NCBI GenBank assembly: GCA_017114885.1
Contig: WNLJ01000028.1
Coordinates: 1-54,604 of the forward strand
Length of the DNA stretch: 54,604 bases
Direction: 5' to 3'
From: Neisseriaceae bacterium PsAf
Lineage (GTDB): Bacteria; Pseudomonadota; Gammaproteobacteria; Burkholderiales; Neisseriaceae
A program made the position numbers and the translations under genes. Of this stretch, positions 19,057-29,531 are shown piece by piece (position 1 is the stretch's first letter; each line of letters begins with the position of its first letter). The notes below the pieces were generated by a model, which worked only from the letters and a program-made list of their open reading frames with translations, ran no database searches and had not been told where the DNA came from.

Positions 19057-21246
19057 TTAAGTTCTCTTAGGAACCCACAAAACTTTATCCAAAAGACATC
19101 TTTTAAAACTTGTGTTTTCATTCTGATAAATTAATGCAAGGTTAGAACCTATCAAATTACACTCAGAAAGAACTGCTTCTCTCAAATCTGAATTATAAAA
19201 TATATTTTGTTGAAGTCCGCACTCTTTCCACTCAGTCTTAAACAAAATTGCATCTTTTAAAACCGCAGTCATCACATCACAATTAATGAACTTAGTACCA
19301 GTAAAATCAGAATAACTACCATTGATCTCTTTGATATTACAATATTCAAATAAGTTGTCTCGTACAGTAGCATTGCCCATACCCATTTTTTCTAACCAGC
19401 AATCCCTAAAAGTACATTTTTCTAATTTACTCTCAAGTCCCAAAACAAAACTAGAAATAAAGCTTTTATCAAAAACACAATTTTTAAAAAAAGAATAAAC
19501 AATTGAGTTTTTCTCCAATTTCGATTTATTAAATCCTACCGAGATTAAATGGGTATTTTTAAAAGTGCATGCCATTATCAAACTATCAGTAAATGATAAA
19601 ATATCTATCTTACTTTTTAACCAATTAATTCCATTTACTTGAACAAATGAAAATGCTACATCATTAAAATAACAATTTTCTATCTTAGATTCAGAAAATT
19701 TAGAATTTTTTAAAACGACCTTCTCAAACTTCATAGAAGAAAAGGCTAAAGAATTTAACTCCGATTCCAAAATCTTTAAATTTTTCATGGTACAGTCAGT
19801 AAATTCAGAATCCTCTAAAGCAGACTTACTAAAGACATTTCCATCAAATACACAATTATAAAAACTACATTTCTGAAATATACAATTAATAAATTCATAC
19901 CTTGAAAAATCTATATCCTTAAACTGACAATCACTAAACTCTTTTTCGGAAATAGTTGTACTATAGGAATAAAATTCTCCATAATTTTTATCTTTAAACT
20001 GATATTCATCAGATAATGAGAAAACATCATCACAAACTATTTCATTTTTTTGTATCTTATTAAGATTTTTTATATCTTGATTTGATTCAGACATTTTTGA
20101 AAATGAAATAGCTTCTCCTATCTCTGCAAAATATTGATCTACTTCCTTCTCATCCATAGGTCCAGGTGTATACCTAATAGAGCTAGGATGGTTTTCCATA
20201 GAATGGATAACATTAATTTTATAATTGTTAGGCATCAAATCCAAATCTAATAACGAATCTAGCTTAGAATCTTTACTAAGTCTCTTTCTCAGAATATCAG
20301 AGTAATAATTTTTATCTCTAGGACAATTATCATTATCTAAAGCTAAGAGCAAAACATCATAAGGCTCTTGTGTCAATTCCCTAAGTAGAACTTCTCCAGT
20401 GAAAATAAGTAAAGCCACATTGAAATCAGGCACAAGCCAAATTGTTTGTAAAAGTAATGGAATATTATCAACTATTTTGTTATTAACTGCACCAAAAGCC
20501 CTCGCAGAAACCTTAGGAAAATTACCTTTAATTGTATCTTCTGTCTCTGAAAAACCTCTCAATAAAAAATTAGATCCACTTGGCCATGCCGCACTACTAA
20601 GCCATTGATCTGGTGCTGCTATTTGAAAGTAGCGCAGATCAAATCCTTTTGGATATCCAGGATAAACCTTTTCTAAATATTCTGGAGAGGACATAATGGG
20701 AGAAATTTTATCAATATATTTCTTCCTTTCATGAAAACTAAATGGAATTGGCGATGGAGAAGCAAGACTTTCCCTCTCAAATAATCTATCTTCCTTTCTT
20801 AAAATAACATTAGGAGCATTGTCGACTATAGTATTCCCCTTTCCCAGTGGATTATATTTATTATCGACCCCACCCCAAACATTTGCATGGTCCATCGACA
20901 TCCCATAAAATTTTCCCCTTTTAATATAGGATCCTTCTCCCAAAATTCTCCACTCTTTTTTTAGTTTGCCGACATTAACTTCTGCATCTAATGAATAAAC
21001 CTCTTTTCCTATAGATGCATGACCAACCAACACATATTCAGCAAATTGCTTAACAACTGGTACATCTAGAAAAGGAACTGACTTAGGCGATTTATCCCAA
21101 ACATCCCACACCTCCGGCTCAGTAATAAAGTGGTCTGTTTTATCAAGATAACAACCAGCAATAGCACTAATACCTAAATAACAATCTTTTTCCAATTGGT
21201 ATGCATTCTTCAAAAAAACTAATTGTTGTGGTTTTACTATTTTCAT
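19057..21246 (-). CDS. DUF2169 and pentapeptide-repeat protein of T6SS tip cassette
   Basis: A 729-aa fusion. Residues 1-330 are a DUF2169 domain (opening MKIVKPQQLVFLKNAY), the family of T6SS adaptor proteins encoded beside vgrG. Residues about 400-725 are a long run of pentapeptide repeats (FSDCQFKDIDFSRYEFINC and similar). It starts 17 bases after the vgrG stop. In known systems DUF2169 proteins help load cargo on VgrG; here no recognisable toxin gene follows, so what is loaded is unclear. Confidence 0.88.
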   Translation of the reverse strand: MKIVKPQQLVFLKNAYQLEKDCYLGISAIAGCYLDKTDHFITEPEVWDVWDKSPKSVPFLDVPVVKQFAEYVLVGHASIGKEVYSLDAEVNVGKLKKEWRILGEGSYIKRGKFYGMSMDHANVWGGVDNKYNPLGKGNTIVDNAPNVILRKEDRLFERESLASPSPIPFSFHERKKYIDKISPIMSSPEYLEKVYPGYPKGFDLRYFQIAAPDQWLSSAAWPSGSNFLLRGFSETEDTIKGNFPKVSARAFGAVNNKIVDNIPLLLQTIWLVPDFNVALLIFTGEVLLRELTQEPYDVLLLALDNDNCPRDKNYYSDILRKRLSKDSKLDSLLDLDLMPNNYKINVIHSMENHPSSIRYTPGPMDEKEVDQYFAEIGEAISFSKMSESNQDIKNLNKIQKNEIVCDDVFSLSDEYQFKDKNYGEFYSYSTTISEKEFSDCQFKDIDFSRYEFINCIFQKCSFYNCVFDGNVFSKSALEDSEFTDCTMKNLKILESELNSLAFSSMKFEKVVLKNSKFSESKIENCYFNDVAFSFVQVNGINWLKSKIDILSFTDSLIMACTFKNTHLISVGFNKSKLEKNSIVYSFFKNCVFDKSFISSFVLGLESKLEKCTFRDCWLEKMGMGNATVRDNLFEYCNIKEINGSYSDFTGTKFINCDVMTAVLKDAILFKTEWKECGLQQNIFYNSDLREAVLSECNLIGSNLALIYQNENTSFKRCLLDKVLWVPKRT

Positions 21247-21263
21247 GCATTACTCGATATAAA

Positions 21264-23531
21264 TTATAATTTAATATCAACTCCAGTCTTATGTATTGAT
21301 ACCCCTACGAAGCTAATACTAACCCCCACCTTACTCTTTGACATACAAGTAGTACTCATAGAACTTCCCGTAGTACTTACTGAACTCCCTGTAGTACTTA
21401 CTGAACTTCCGGTAGTACTTATTGACTTTCCTGTAGTACTTACTGACTTTCCTGTAGTACTTACAGAACATCCAGTAACACTACACACACTACCTACCTT
21501 ACTCATAGAACTTCCGGTAACACTAACTGCACAGCCTACTGTACTCATTGAACTTCCTACCGTACTGATAGATGATCCAGTGACACTACGTGAACTGCCA
21601 GTCGTACTTTCCGAACTTCCTGTATAACTCTGACTCATTCCAACCACACTGGAAGAAGAACCAACAAAAGAGTCGCTTCTCCCAACCATACTAGTGCTTT
21701 TACCAGTAAATGATGTCGAGTTACCAGTAAATGATGTCGAATTACCAGTAAACGATGTCGAATTACCAGTAAATGATGCCGAATTACCAGTAAACGATGT
21801 CGAATCACCAACAAAAGAAACACTTTTCCCTGTAGACGAGACACTTACCCCTACACTACTTGTACTAACTCCAGTAAAGCTATTCGAGACACCTGTCGCT
21901 GAAAAAGCATAATCAGTAAATTTAAAGTGTGATGTTAGAAATTTGGTAGAAACTCTTTTAACTACTTCGTAAAGGTCTTGCCCGACAAACTTAGCATCAT
22001 TTCTCTCTGTTACTCCTTGAAAATCTCTCTCTGCATGGATCATTATCCTTTCATTGTCACGTTTATCATCCATTGTAAATAAATTAGCGTTAGCTGGAAC
22101 ACCAAATTTAAGAGATCGCGAAACCATACCACTGTAATTAATGTGCTTAGGTAACTCATAAGGAGGAGGATTATCCCCATTGTAAACATTACCTATAACT
22201 AATGGTCGGTCAATATCACCATCCATATAGGCCACTAGAACTTCTTGTCCTACCCTTGGCATTGACACAACACCCCAGCCTTTACCTCCCCAAGCCTGAA
22301 CTACTCGAATCCAACATGAGCTATCTTCTTCTGTTTTTTTATACCTATCCCAATGAAAATGGACACGTATTCTGCCATGCCTATCTGTATGAACTTCTGA
22401 TTTTACTGGTCCAACTACTGTTGCACTGTGAATACCGGGAACTTTTGGTTTACTAGAAGTTTGGATTGGTCTAAAAGGTATACTTGCATCCAAAACTTGA
22501 AAATTACAAACAATATTTCGCCCCACACTGTTTGAACTATCTGGACCATCCTGTAGAAAAACATAATCAGCTTTTATCACTTTATATTTTGTATTCTTCT
22601 TACTATTTGGATGTCGCTTTAAAGAAAATGAGTGTCCAGGAACCATACCAACTAGATTACCCTCCCCACTAAGCATGTTAGTGTTTGCGGTCATTTCTTC
22701 TAGTCTTATTTTGGCTAACGAGTTACCTCTATCTGGATCCAAATAATTTTGGGAGTAATCATACCACTCAAGGGGAGTCCCTGTTATTTTTAAAGTTTCT
22801 TGATTCTCAACATTAACATGTAAGTCCTTTTTAGGTTCCAAATAATCAAAGTCTCTTAATATAACCTGATTCGGCCTAACCTTATTAACCCTATTAACTT
22901 TCTGGATTGCCTCTCCAATACTCCTATGTTCCTCTCCATCTGGAACGAAATCTATTTTTGAGTAACCACCTTCCAAGGCTGGAAAATCTTGTTTGTCAGT
23001 AATAATCAGCGTATGTTTGCCATTCTTATGCTCAAAATAATACCATATTCCTTCAAATTGCAGCAATCTAGTAACAAAGTTAAAATCACTTTCATTGAAT
23101 TGAACGCAATAATTGCGTTTGGGATATTTAGATTGAACATTAATCTTGTAATTCGATGAACTATATCTTGAAAACACGTCTTTTATGATTTCAATAACAT
23201 CAACATGTTGGTAAATTTTACTATTCCTATTCTGAGTTAAAAACCATAACCAAGGACTTAGTTCTAAATCATAAGTATAGTGTTCGCCCAATTGCCCTGT
23301 ATCTATTCCCCCTACAATATAAGCATAAAAATACCTATATCCACTCTTATCTGGTTTTTCTATACTAACTTCAACTAACTTACCTAACAATTTTTCTATG
23401 TCAATACTAGGATTAGGACTCTGAAACGCAAGGTGATAATTCGAACATACAGATAAACCTTCATGAGTTTCAAAGCTTAGAGGATAGGCCTCATAAGCCT
23501 CCAATTGACTGTTTTTGATATTTATTAACAT
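21264..23531 (-). CDS. vgrG: T6SS spike protein VgrG with long heptapeptide-repeat C-terminus
   Basis: The trimeric spike at the tip of the Hcp tube. 755 aa. The N-terminal 530 residues are the gp27/gp5-like core (DVFSRYSSSNYKINVQ, VQFNESDFNFVTRLLQFEGIWYYFEH, GRIRVHFHWDRY, WIRVVQAWGGKGWG). From about residue 545 to the end there are about 30 tandem seven-residue units of the form [TV]-G-x-S-x-S-x, in place of the usual short beta helix. No toxin domain is attached. The unit at the DNA level is 21 bp. It follows clpV by 26 bases. Confidence 0.95.
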   Translation of the reverse strand: MLINIKNSQLEAYEAYPLSFETHEGLSVCSNYHLAFQSPNPSIDIEKLLGKLVEVSIEKPDKSGYRYFYAYIVGGIDTGQLGEHYTYDLELSPWLWFLTQNRNSKIYQHVDVIEIIKDVFSRYSSSNYKINVQSKYPKRNYCVQFNESDFNFVTRLLQFEGIWYYFEHKNGKHTLIITDKQDFPALEGGYSKIDFVPDGEEHRSIGEAIQKVNRVNKVRPNQVILRDFDYLEPKKDLHVNVENQETLKITGTPLEWYDYSQNYLDPDRGNSLAKIRLEEMTANTNMLSGEGNLVGMVPGHSFSLKRHPNSKKNTKYKVIKADYVFLQDGPDSSNSVGRNIVCNFQVLDASIPFRPIQTSSKPKVPGIHSATVVGPVKSEVHTDRHGRIRVHFHWDRYKKTEEDSSCWIRVVQAWGGKGWGVVSMPRVGQEVLVAYMDGDIDRPLVIGNVYNGDNPPPYELPKHINYSGMVSRSLKFGVPANANLFTMDDKRDNERIMIHAERDFQGVTERNDAKFVGQDLYEVVKRVSTKFLTSHFKFTDYAFSATGVSNSFTGVSTSSVGVSVSSTGKSVSFVGDSTSFTGNSASFTGNSTSFTGNSTSFTGNSTSFTGKSTSMVGRSDSFVGSSSSVVGMSQSYTGSSESTTGSSRSVTGSSISTVGSSMSTVGCAVSVTGSSMSKVGSVCSVTGCSVSTTGKSVSTTGKSISTTGSSVSTTGSSVSTTGSSMSTTCMSKSKVGVSISFVGVSIHKTGVDIKL
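21267..21899. repeat. 21-bp tandem repeats coding the VgrG C-terminal needle
   Basis: About 30 copies of a 21-bp unit in frame with vgrG. The block at about 21700-21800 holds almost identical copies (TTACCAGTAAATGATGTCGA type). The copies at 21360-21470 and 21500-21640 belong to more diverged subtypes. The repeats create long false reading frames on the plus strand. Confidence 0.9.
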
Positions 23532-23557
23532 AGCAACAACCCCCTAACTTTAAAGTT

Positions 23558-26143
23558 TCATTCAAAATCAAGTACCATCTTTCCCTGACTGTCTAAGCTT
23601 AATATGATTTTCTTTATTTTTTCATTATTCTTCTTAGATAAAAGCAATCTCTCACTAATCGGAGGTAAAATTGTTTTTTCTAATAAAGATTTAATTGCTC
23701 GCCCACTATTCGGATGATTAATAACTTTCTCCACAACCCAACTGCAAACGCTTGGATCAAACTCAAATTCAATTTTTAACTCTTTTTCGAAATGATTTTT
23801 TAAACGCATCAAATTCACGTTTGCAATTGCTAGCAAAGATTCTTCATTTAATGTTCTGTATGGAATAACATCCATTCTAGCCAAAAGGGCCAAAGAGAAT
23901 TTTTTCACTAATTTATCATGTATCAATGTCTTAAGTTTATTTATTGTAATGCCAGTATCTTCCCCTAAGACCTCTTCTATTTCTTCACTGCCAATATTAC
24001 TTGTTAAAAAAATATAACATTGTTTAAAACTTATTATTCTTCCTTCTCCATCCTTCATCCAACCTTTATCAAAAACTTGATAAAAAATCTCGTGTACATC
24101 TGGGTGAGCTTTATCAAACTCATCTAATAATATAACCGAATAAGGTCTTTGCCTTACCGCTTCGGTAAGCTTACCCCCTTTACCATATCCCACATAGCCA
24201 GGAGGTGCTCCCTTCAAAACCGAAACCGAGTGAGATTCTTGAAATTCGGTCATATTAAAAGTAATCAAATTATGTCTTCCACCATACATTATATCAGCTA
24301 ATACAAGCGCTGTCTCTGTTTTACCTGTTCCTGAAGGGCCAGTTAATAGAAATACGCCCAACGGACCATCATTAGGTTGGGCTCCTGATATCGCAATCTT
24401 AACTTTATCTGCAATTTCATGGATGGCTTCCGATTGTCCAAAAATAGAATCATTCATATTTTGTTCTAAATTTAAGGAGTTCTCCAAATCATCCTGAATC
24501 ATTCTATCCGATGGAATACCCGTCCAATCAGACAAAACATCTGAAATTACTGATTCATCTACCCAAGGGAAAACCAATGGATTATTATGTTGAAGCCAAT
24601 CTAATTCATTAATAATATTTTTCTTATCAACAATATCTTCATTACTAGACATTTTACTAACTAATTCTTTTTCTTTTTCATATTTTTGATTTAATTTTTG
24701 AATTTCTTCTTCAATACCAGAAATAAGTTCCTCTACCTCTTTCTTTCTTTCAGTTACATCTTCTCCTAATGAAGCCTCCTTTTCCAAAGAACTTAATTCA
24801 ATTTGCAATAAATCTAACTTTGCTTGACATGTTTCAACCGAAGACGGCACTATATCATGGCTACTTGCCACTCTTGCACACGCAGTATCAAGAAGACTAA
24901 TGGCCTTATCTGGCAATTGCCTGAGGGGTAAGTGTCTACGAGAGAGCTTAACAGCCGAAACAATAGCAGAATCCCTAATAATTACGTTGTGATAATCAGC
25001 AAAATAGGGTGCTACTACTCTAATCATATCAATTGCTTTTTGTTCATCTGGCTCATCTATATACACACTTTGAAATCTTCTAGTAAGTGCCGTATCCGGT
25101 TCAATGAATTGTTTATATTCAGACCATGTGGTTGCCCCTATCATCCGCAATTCACCTCTTGCTAACATTGGTTTCAATAAATTAACTGCGTCACCAGTAC
25201 CTTCCTGCCCTCCAGCTCCAATTAAGGTATGAACTTCATCGCAAAATAATAAAATAGGAAATTCACTTGATTGAATGGCCTCAATTAATTTTTTTAATCT
25301 ACTTTCGAACTCTCCACGAACTCCTGCTCCTGCTTGTAATTTTCCAAGGTCAAGTGACATAACTCTCGCCCTCTTTAATAGCTCTGGGACCTCTTCTTTA
25401 ATTATTTTGAGAGATAAAGCTTCTACCAACGCTGTTTTACCTACTCCAGCTTCTCCTACCAATATAGGATTATTCTGTCTTCTTCTTGATAAAATATCGA
25501 TGACCTGCCTAAGTTCAGCTTCTCTACCCACTACTGGATCTATTTTGCCATCTTCTGCCTCTTTCGTAACATCAACACACCACTCTGCTATTTGCTCTAA
25601 GACAGAATCTTGTTCTCTTAAGGTATCTATATTTGTATTACTACTATCAGTCTCATGAACTAATTTTTCACATTCGACTGAGTCTTGTAAAATAACATCA
25701 AATTGGTCTAGAGCCTCTTGTATATCAACTTTTTCAAACTCAGAATCCAATCGGTATAGCCACCTTCGAAACTCATTATCAGTCAAAATACCTAGTAGTA
25801 TATGACCTGTTCTTATGGACGAAGACGCATTTTGTATCTGTGAAATAATCAACCCTCTTTCCACCGCTGTTTCTAATCTAGTAGAAATATCATTAACAAC
25901 ACTCGAAACATTAGGCATCGTATGAATTATTCTTTCCAATCTAATATTTAAACCAGAAATATCTACATCATACCTATCTAGTAATTGAAAAATATCACTA
26001 TCCTCTCTATCCAATAGAACCTTCAACCAATGTTCTAACTCAACATACTCATGTCTATACACCCGACATAGCCTAGTAGATTCAACTAAAGTTTTATTCG
26101 CAAAACTACCCAATTTTGAAAACAAGAGCTCTCTTTTATACAT
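23558..26143 (-). CDS. clpV: T6SS AAA+ ATPase ClpV (TssH)
   Basis: Hexameric unfoldase that recycles the contracted TssB/TssC sheath. 861 aa. N-terminal double Clp-N domain, first AAA+ module with Walker A GEAGVGKT at residues 230-237 and LLFCDEVHTLIGAGG, a coiled-coil middle domain (about 415-500), and second AAA+ module with GPSGTGKTET and ILLDEFDKAHPDV. Both ATPase sites look intact. Its substrate proteins TssB/TssC are not encoded in the window, yet this gene is well preserved, which implies they exist elsewhere in the genome. Confidence 0.95.
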   Translation of the reverse strand: MYKRELLFSKLGSFANKTLVESTRLCRVYRHEYVELEHWLKVLLDREDSDIFQLLDRYDVDISGLNIRLERIIHTMPNVSSVVNDISTRLETAVERGLIISQIQNASSSIRTGHILLGILTDNEFRRWLYRLDSEFEKVDIQEALDQFDVILQDSVECEKLVHETDSSNTNIDTLREQDSVLEQIAEWCVDVTKEAEDGKIDPVVGREAELRQVIDILSRRRQNNPILVGEAGVGKTALVEALSLKIIKEEVPELLKRARVMSLDLGKLQAGAGVRGEFESRLKKLIEAIQSSEFPILLFCDEVHTLIGAGGQEGTGDAVNLLKPMLARGELRMIGATTWSEYKQFIEPDTALTRRFQSVYIDEPDEQKAIDMIRVVAPYFADYHNVIIRDSAIVSAVKLSRRHLPLRQLPDKAISLLDTACARVASSHDIVPSSVETCQAKLDLLQIELSSLEKEASLGEDVTERKKEVEELISGIEEEIQKLNQKYEKEKELVSKMSSNEDIVDKKNIINELDWLQHNNPLVFPWVDESVISDVLSDWTGIPSDRMIQDDLENSLNLEQNMNDSIFGQSEAIHEIADKVKIAISGAQPNDGPLGVFLLTGPSGTGKTETALVLADIMYGGRHNLITFNMTEFQESHSVSVLKGAPPGYVGYGKGGKLTEAVRQRPYSVILLDEFDKAHPDVHEIFYQVFDKGWMKDGEGRIISFKQCYIFLTSNIGSEEIEEVLGEDTGITINKLKTLIHDKLVKKFSLALLARMDVIPYRTLNEESLLAIANVNLMRLKNHFEKELKIEFEFDPSVCSWVVEKVINHPNSGRAIKSLLEKTILPPISERLLLSKKNNEKIKKIILSLDSQGKMVLDFE

Positions 26144-26152
26144 AATTTATAC

Positions 26153-27166
26153 CTAATTTAATTTATTATTTTCACTCGGAGAATAAACAACTTTTTTCAT
26201 CATTTGTTTTTTGGGCTTAAGCCAAGAGTTTTTACCCATTTTCATATCTTTCAGCCCTTTTCTCGATGCAGGATTAGTTTCGATACACAATATGACATCA
26301 AAATCTAATAGATACTTTACAAAATCCTTACATACAGCTATTAGTATTTTTAGCTTATCTTCTCCCCTATCATAATCCAGATAACTTTCATCATAAAAAG
26401 GCCCCAACTCCAATAAAGCACTATATTCAACACTATAAAATCTACTACCCAATAATTTCTTCCCTAATACAAACTCAGCATTATTTTTATGGGCTATCCA
26501 AGTAGGATATCTTTTGACTACATTAACACTCACATTAAAATAATGACTTATAATCCTTTTAAGCTGATTTAAAGAAATCTTTCCACCCACATAAGCACCA
26601 GGAAATGACCTTCTAACTTTCTTGATATGTGTATCATATTTAAAATTACCATCGACCACTCCTGTAACTTGATCCATCTTTTTTTGAAACGCATTAGATT
26701 GAGGTTTGTCATGACCAACCGCAACATTTAACTGTGACCAACTACAATATTGATACAGGGCAAATCTCTGACTAATCACATTCATAAATTTTTCAAATGC
26801 CCTATTTTTATTTAAAATATATTCACTTCTTGCATGCTCAGTCACAAAAAGAGGCATCGGACCATATGGTGCAAATAATCCAAAGTGTCTACTTTCTATA
26901 ACAACTAAGGGAGGTTGGCCCTTTTTCTTCACAATTTGCCGTAACCCAGCCACTTCCTTCGTGGCAAAAGACATATCTGCTGGTTGTTCTATCCTAATCT
27001 TTAAAAAATATTTATCTCTACTTTGTCCTAGTCTTAGATAAGGTTCCCACACTTTATCAACTCTTCTGACTAACTCAAAAAAATCTTGATTAACAGAAAT
27101 ATTTGGAATAATTTCAATATAATCATCCAGTACAGATAGTTTTGACTTAACTGACCTAATATACAT
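26153..27166 (-). CDS. tssG: T6SS baseplate protein TssG
   Basis: Baseplate wedge subunit that pairs with TssF and binds TssK. 337 aa, usual length. Family features include FAPYGPMPLFVTEHARSE, a block of type FMNVISQRFALYQYCSW, and GAYVGGKISLNQLKRIISHYF. The C-terminal 20 residues are Lys-rich. It lies 6 bases after tssF and 9 bases before clpV, in canonical order. Confidence 0.93.
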   Translation of the reverse strand: MYIRSVKSKLSVLDDYIEIIPNISVNQDFFELVRRVDKVWEPYLRLGQSRDKYFLKIRIEQPADMSFATKEVAGLRQIVKKKGQPPLVVIESRHFGLFAPYGPMPLFVTEHARSEYILNKNRAFEKFMNVISQRFALYQYCSWSQLNVAVGHDKPQSNAFQKKMDQVTGVVDGNFKYDTHIKKVRRSFPGAYVGGKISLNQLKRIISHYFNVSVNVVKRYPTWIAHKNNAEFVLGKKLLGSRFYSVEYSALLELGPFYDESYLDYDRGEDKLKILIAVCKDFVKYLLDFDVILCIETNPASRKGLKDMKMGKNSWLKPKKQMMKKVVYSPSENNKLN

Positions 27167-27172
27167 TCTAAA

Positions 27173-29005
27173 TTATCCCTTTAATGTCATAACTTGATTA
27201 CCATCAATATTTAGACTCATAAGTAAGCTTTGGTTTAAATTACAGTATTCAGATAAAGAGTGATAAAGGATAGTACCAAACAACAACGCCCCTTTATCCG
27301 AATGCTTTCTTGAAAGAATATTTAAAGTTGCCTCTACACCCCTGGCCCAGGTAATAGGTCCCTTTCCATAATATCTGGTGTAACAATGTTCAAATACCAT
27401 TTCTGCAACACTTTCTATACGACTAATCTGCGATGGTTCTTTATCATTAGCAAAAAAATACAACCAATTTTTAATAAAACGAGCACAATTACCAGCTCGA
27501 TCTTTAGTATGATTAAACGGACTTTCTGATAATACTTGTAAAGCATTCCAAGCCAAATTCATATCAGGAAGATCTACTGGCCTACTCGGAGAATTTAACA
27601 ATTCCACACCTAAAATAGGAAGAGACTTTTCCAATGACAGAGAAGGACTTTGCAATAATTTAGGGTTAAAATTTCTATCTGAGACATACACAACCACAGA
27701 CAAATGACTTATCTTATCCAAATCAACTGTGGTATTCCCAGAGGAAAGAGTAATAAAAACATCATCTACACTCAAATCATTATTTTTATAATATTTTGTT
27801 TCTATTTTACTTTCCCTTCTTCTAATAGAATATGCACATCTAGCATCGTTTTGATCATATTTAGCATCCATATGAAGTGGAGAAAACACGACATCTTGTC
27901 CATCCGGTAATATACCCACAACCTCATCTATGTGATGTATCTTATATAATGTAGGATCATTTTTATCTACAACTATAGGATGTTCAAATTTCAAGTTGTT
28001 AATCAAAACTGGATCGCATCTCTTCTTATATAAATTAACAATTGGAGTAGCAAATAATTTAAAATTAGAAGAACTAATGTTATCAACTAAACTCAAGCTC
28101 CTATTTTTCAAAATAAAAATTATTTCAAATTCATAACTATCCTTGATACTTCCTAAAAACTCTTGTACACCATCAAGCTTTAAACTTAAAAACTTAGAAG
28201 GAAAATTCAAATATTCCTTTAATATCCTACTTCCAGGCAAACCACCTATAGCTTCTGGTAAACAAGAGTCCTCATTCAAAATACCAAACAATTGTATTGA
28301 GGATACATCTAGGACTTTAGAATAAACCTTAGTCTGAGATTTAGACCATAATACAACCCGAATAGAGTCTGAAAAAATACTATGAAAAATTTGATTAGCC
28401 TTAACAATATCTCCAGAAAAATTAATAGTAAAGGGATCTAATTTTAACTCTGATAAAGGTAAACAATATCTCGTGCCACATTTAATAGATATATGAGACA
28501 GTGAATCTTTAAAATAATTGGCTACTGATTCTGGTAAATAGGACTCTGGGGCTATTGAGTAAAAAGCATCCTCTATCACTAAAGGCTGGAGAGTAACATC
28601 TCTAGATGTAACAAAGGTAACTGGTTTACCTGACAAAGATGAATCTTTCATAATCACTTTGCTACCTCTTTTAAGAGAAACATCTTCATTCCACTGAGGG
28701 TATGTTAAATCAGGTTCAATCGCAATCATGGACATAGAAGGTGTAGGTGTATACCATAAGGGAGCTAGTCTCGACAACATTTGAACTGCAATCTCAGGTT
28801 GCTCATTCGATAACTTTTGCTGAACTCTAGCTGATAAAAAAGCAGTCCCTTCCAATAGTCTTTCAACAAAAGGATCTTTAATTTCATCAGAATATATGCC
28901 TAAATATTGGGCTACCTGCGGATTTTCTTTGGCAAACTCCTTCCCTATTTCCCTAAGGTAATATAGTTCTTCATTATAAAAATCTAGAAATTCATTATTC
29001 TTCAT
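27173..29005 (-). CDS. tssF: T6SS baseplate protein TssF
   Basis: Baseplate wedge protein. 610 aa, typical length. The N-terminus FLDFYNEELYYLREIGKEFA is diagnostic, followed by QVAQYLGI, DPFVERLLEGTAFLSARVQ and a C-terminal RGVEATLNIL block. It sits between tssE and tssG as in most T6SS operons. Confidence 0.95.
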   Translation of the reverse strand: MKNNEFLDFYNEELYYLREIGKEFAKENPQVAQYLGIYSDEIKDPFVERLLEGTAFLSARVQQKLSNEQPEIAVQMLSRLAPLWYTPTPSMSMIAIEPDLTYPQWNEDVSLKRGSKVIMKDSSLSGKPVTFVTSRDVTLQPLVIEDAFYSIAPESYLPESVANYFKDSLSHISIKCGTRYCLPLSELKLDPFTINFSGDIVKANQIFHSIFSDSIRVVLWSKSQTKVYSKVLDVSSIQLFGILNEDSCLPEAIGGLPGSRILKEYLNFPSKFLSLKLDGVQEFLGSIKDSYEFEIIFILKNRSLSLVDNISSSNFKLFATPIVNLYKKRCDPVLINNLKFEHPIVVDKNDPTLYKIHHIDEVVGILPDGQDVVFSPLHMDAKYDQNDARCAYSIRRRESKIETKYYKNNDLSVDDVFITLSSGNTTVDLDKISHLSVVVYVSDRNFNPKLLQSPSLSLEKSLPILGVELLNSPSRPVDLPDMNLAWNALQVLSESPFNHTKDRAGNCARFIKNWLYFFANDKEPSQISRIESVAEMVFEHCYTRYYGKGPITWARGVEATLNILSRKHSDKGALLFGTILYHSLSEYCNLNQSLLMSLNIDGNQVMTLKG

Positions 29006-29031
29006 AATATATAACTAAACGAATCAATTAA

Positions 29032-29478
29032 CTAAATAACATTTACAATACCACAAGAATAATCCAGTGCAATTCTTAAATTTATTTCAATTCTATCGCT
29101 ACTAATATTTGTTATACCCTGTATATCAAATAATATAGACAGCACCTCATTATCTGCATTATCTATAATCGGGATAACCTTTATCGAATTAGAATCTAAC
29201 CTTGGTTCGAATTTGGATAATACATCAGCTATTTTCTGAGCCAGAACAACCGGATTGGTATTGATAGGCATAGATTCATTGAAAACTGAACAACCTAGAT
29301 TTAAAACAGAATCCTCAACATATTCATACTTTTTCAGATCAAAATAAGCACTGTGAGAAGCGTCATTCAATAAATTTTCAATATCCCTAGACAAAGTCTC
29401 TTGCAAAAATGAATAACCATTTTTTCTAAATGTTTGTGAACTTAACTTATCAAACAAAACGGGAGAAGAAGTTTTCAT
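29032..29478 (-). CDS. tssE: T6SS baseplate protein TssE (gp25-like)
   Basis: The gp25-like baseplate component. 148 aa. LFDKLSS at the N-terminus, SRDIENLLNDASHSAYF in the first third, and the conserved FEPRL near residue 90 are visible. The usual LNTR of the gp25 core is replaced by LNDA here. It starts 104 bases after the hcp stop, with a strong hairpin in that gap. Confidence 0.9.
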   Translation of the reverse strand: MKTSSPVLFDKLSSQTFRKNGYSFLQETLSRDIENLLNDASHSAYFDLKKYEYVEDSVLNLGCSVFNESMPINTNPVVLAQKIADVLSKFEPRLDSNSIKVIPIIDNADNEVLSILFDIQGITNISSDRIEINLRIALDYSCGIVNVI

Positions 29479-29531
29479 TCAAAGCCCTCACATCAATCAT
29501 AAAAATCAAAGAGGTTAAAACACATAAAACA

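Noticed and set aside
21360-21850. Regular repeats that could be mistaken for a CRISPR array
   Set aside because: Units are contiguous, 21 bp, and in frame with vgrG; there are no unique spacers and no cas genes.
21223-21912. Long plus-strand open frames (134 and 72 codons) within vgrG
   Set aside because: They arise from the 21-bp tandem repeats of the vgrG coding strand and consist of repeated PVVLTELPV-like units; no ribosome binding site.
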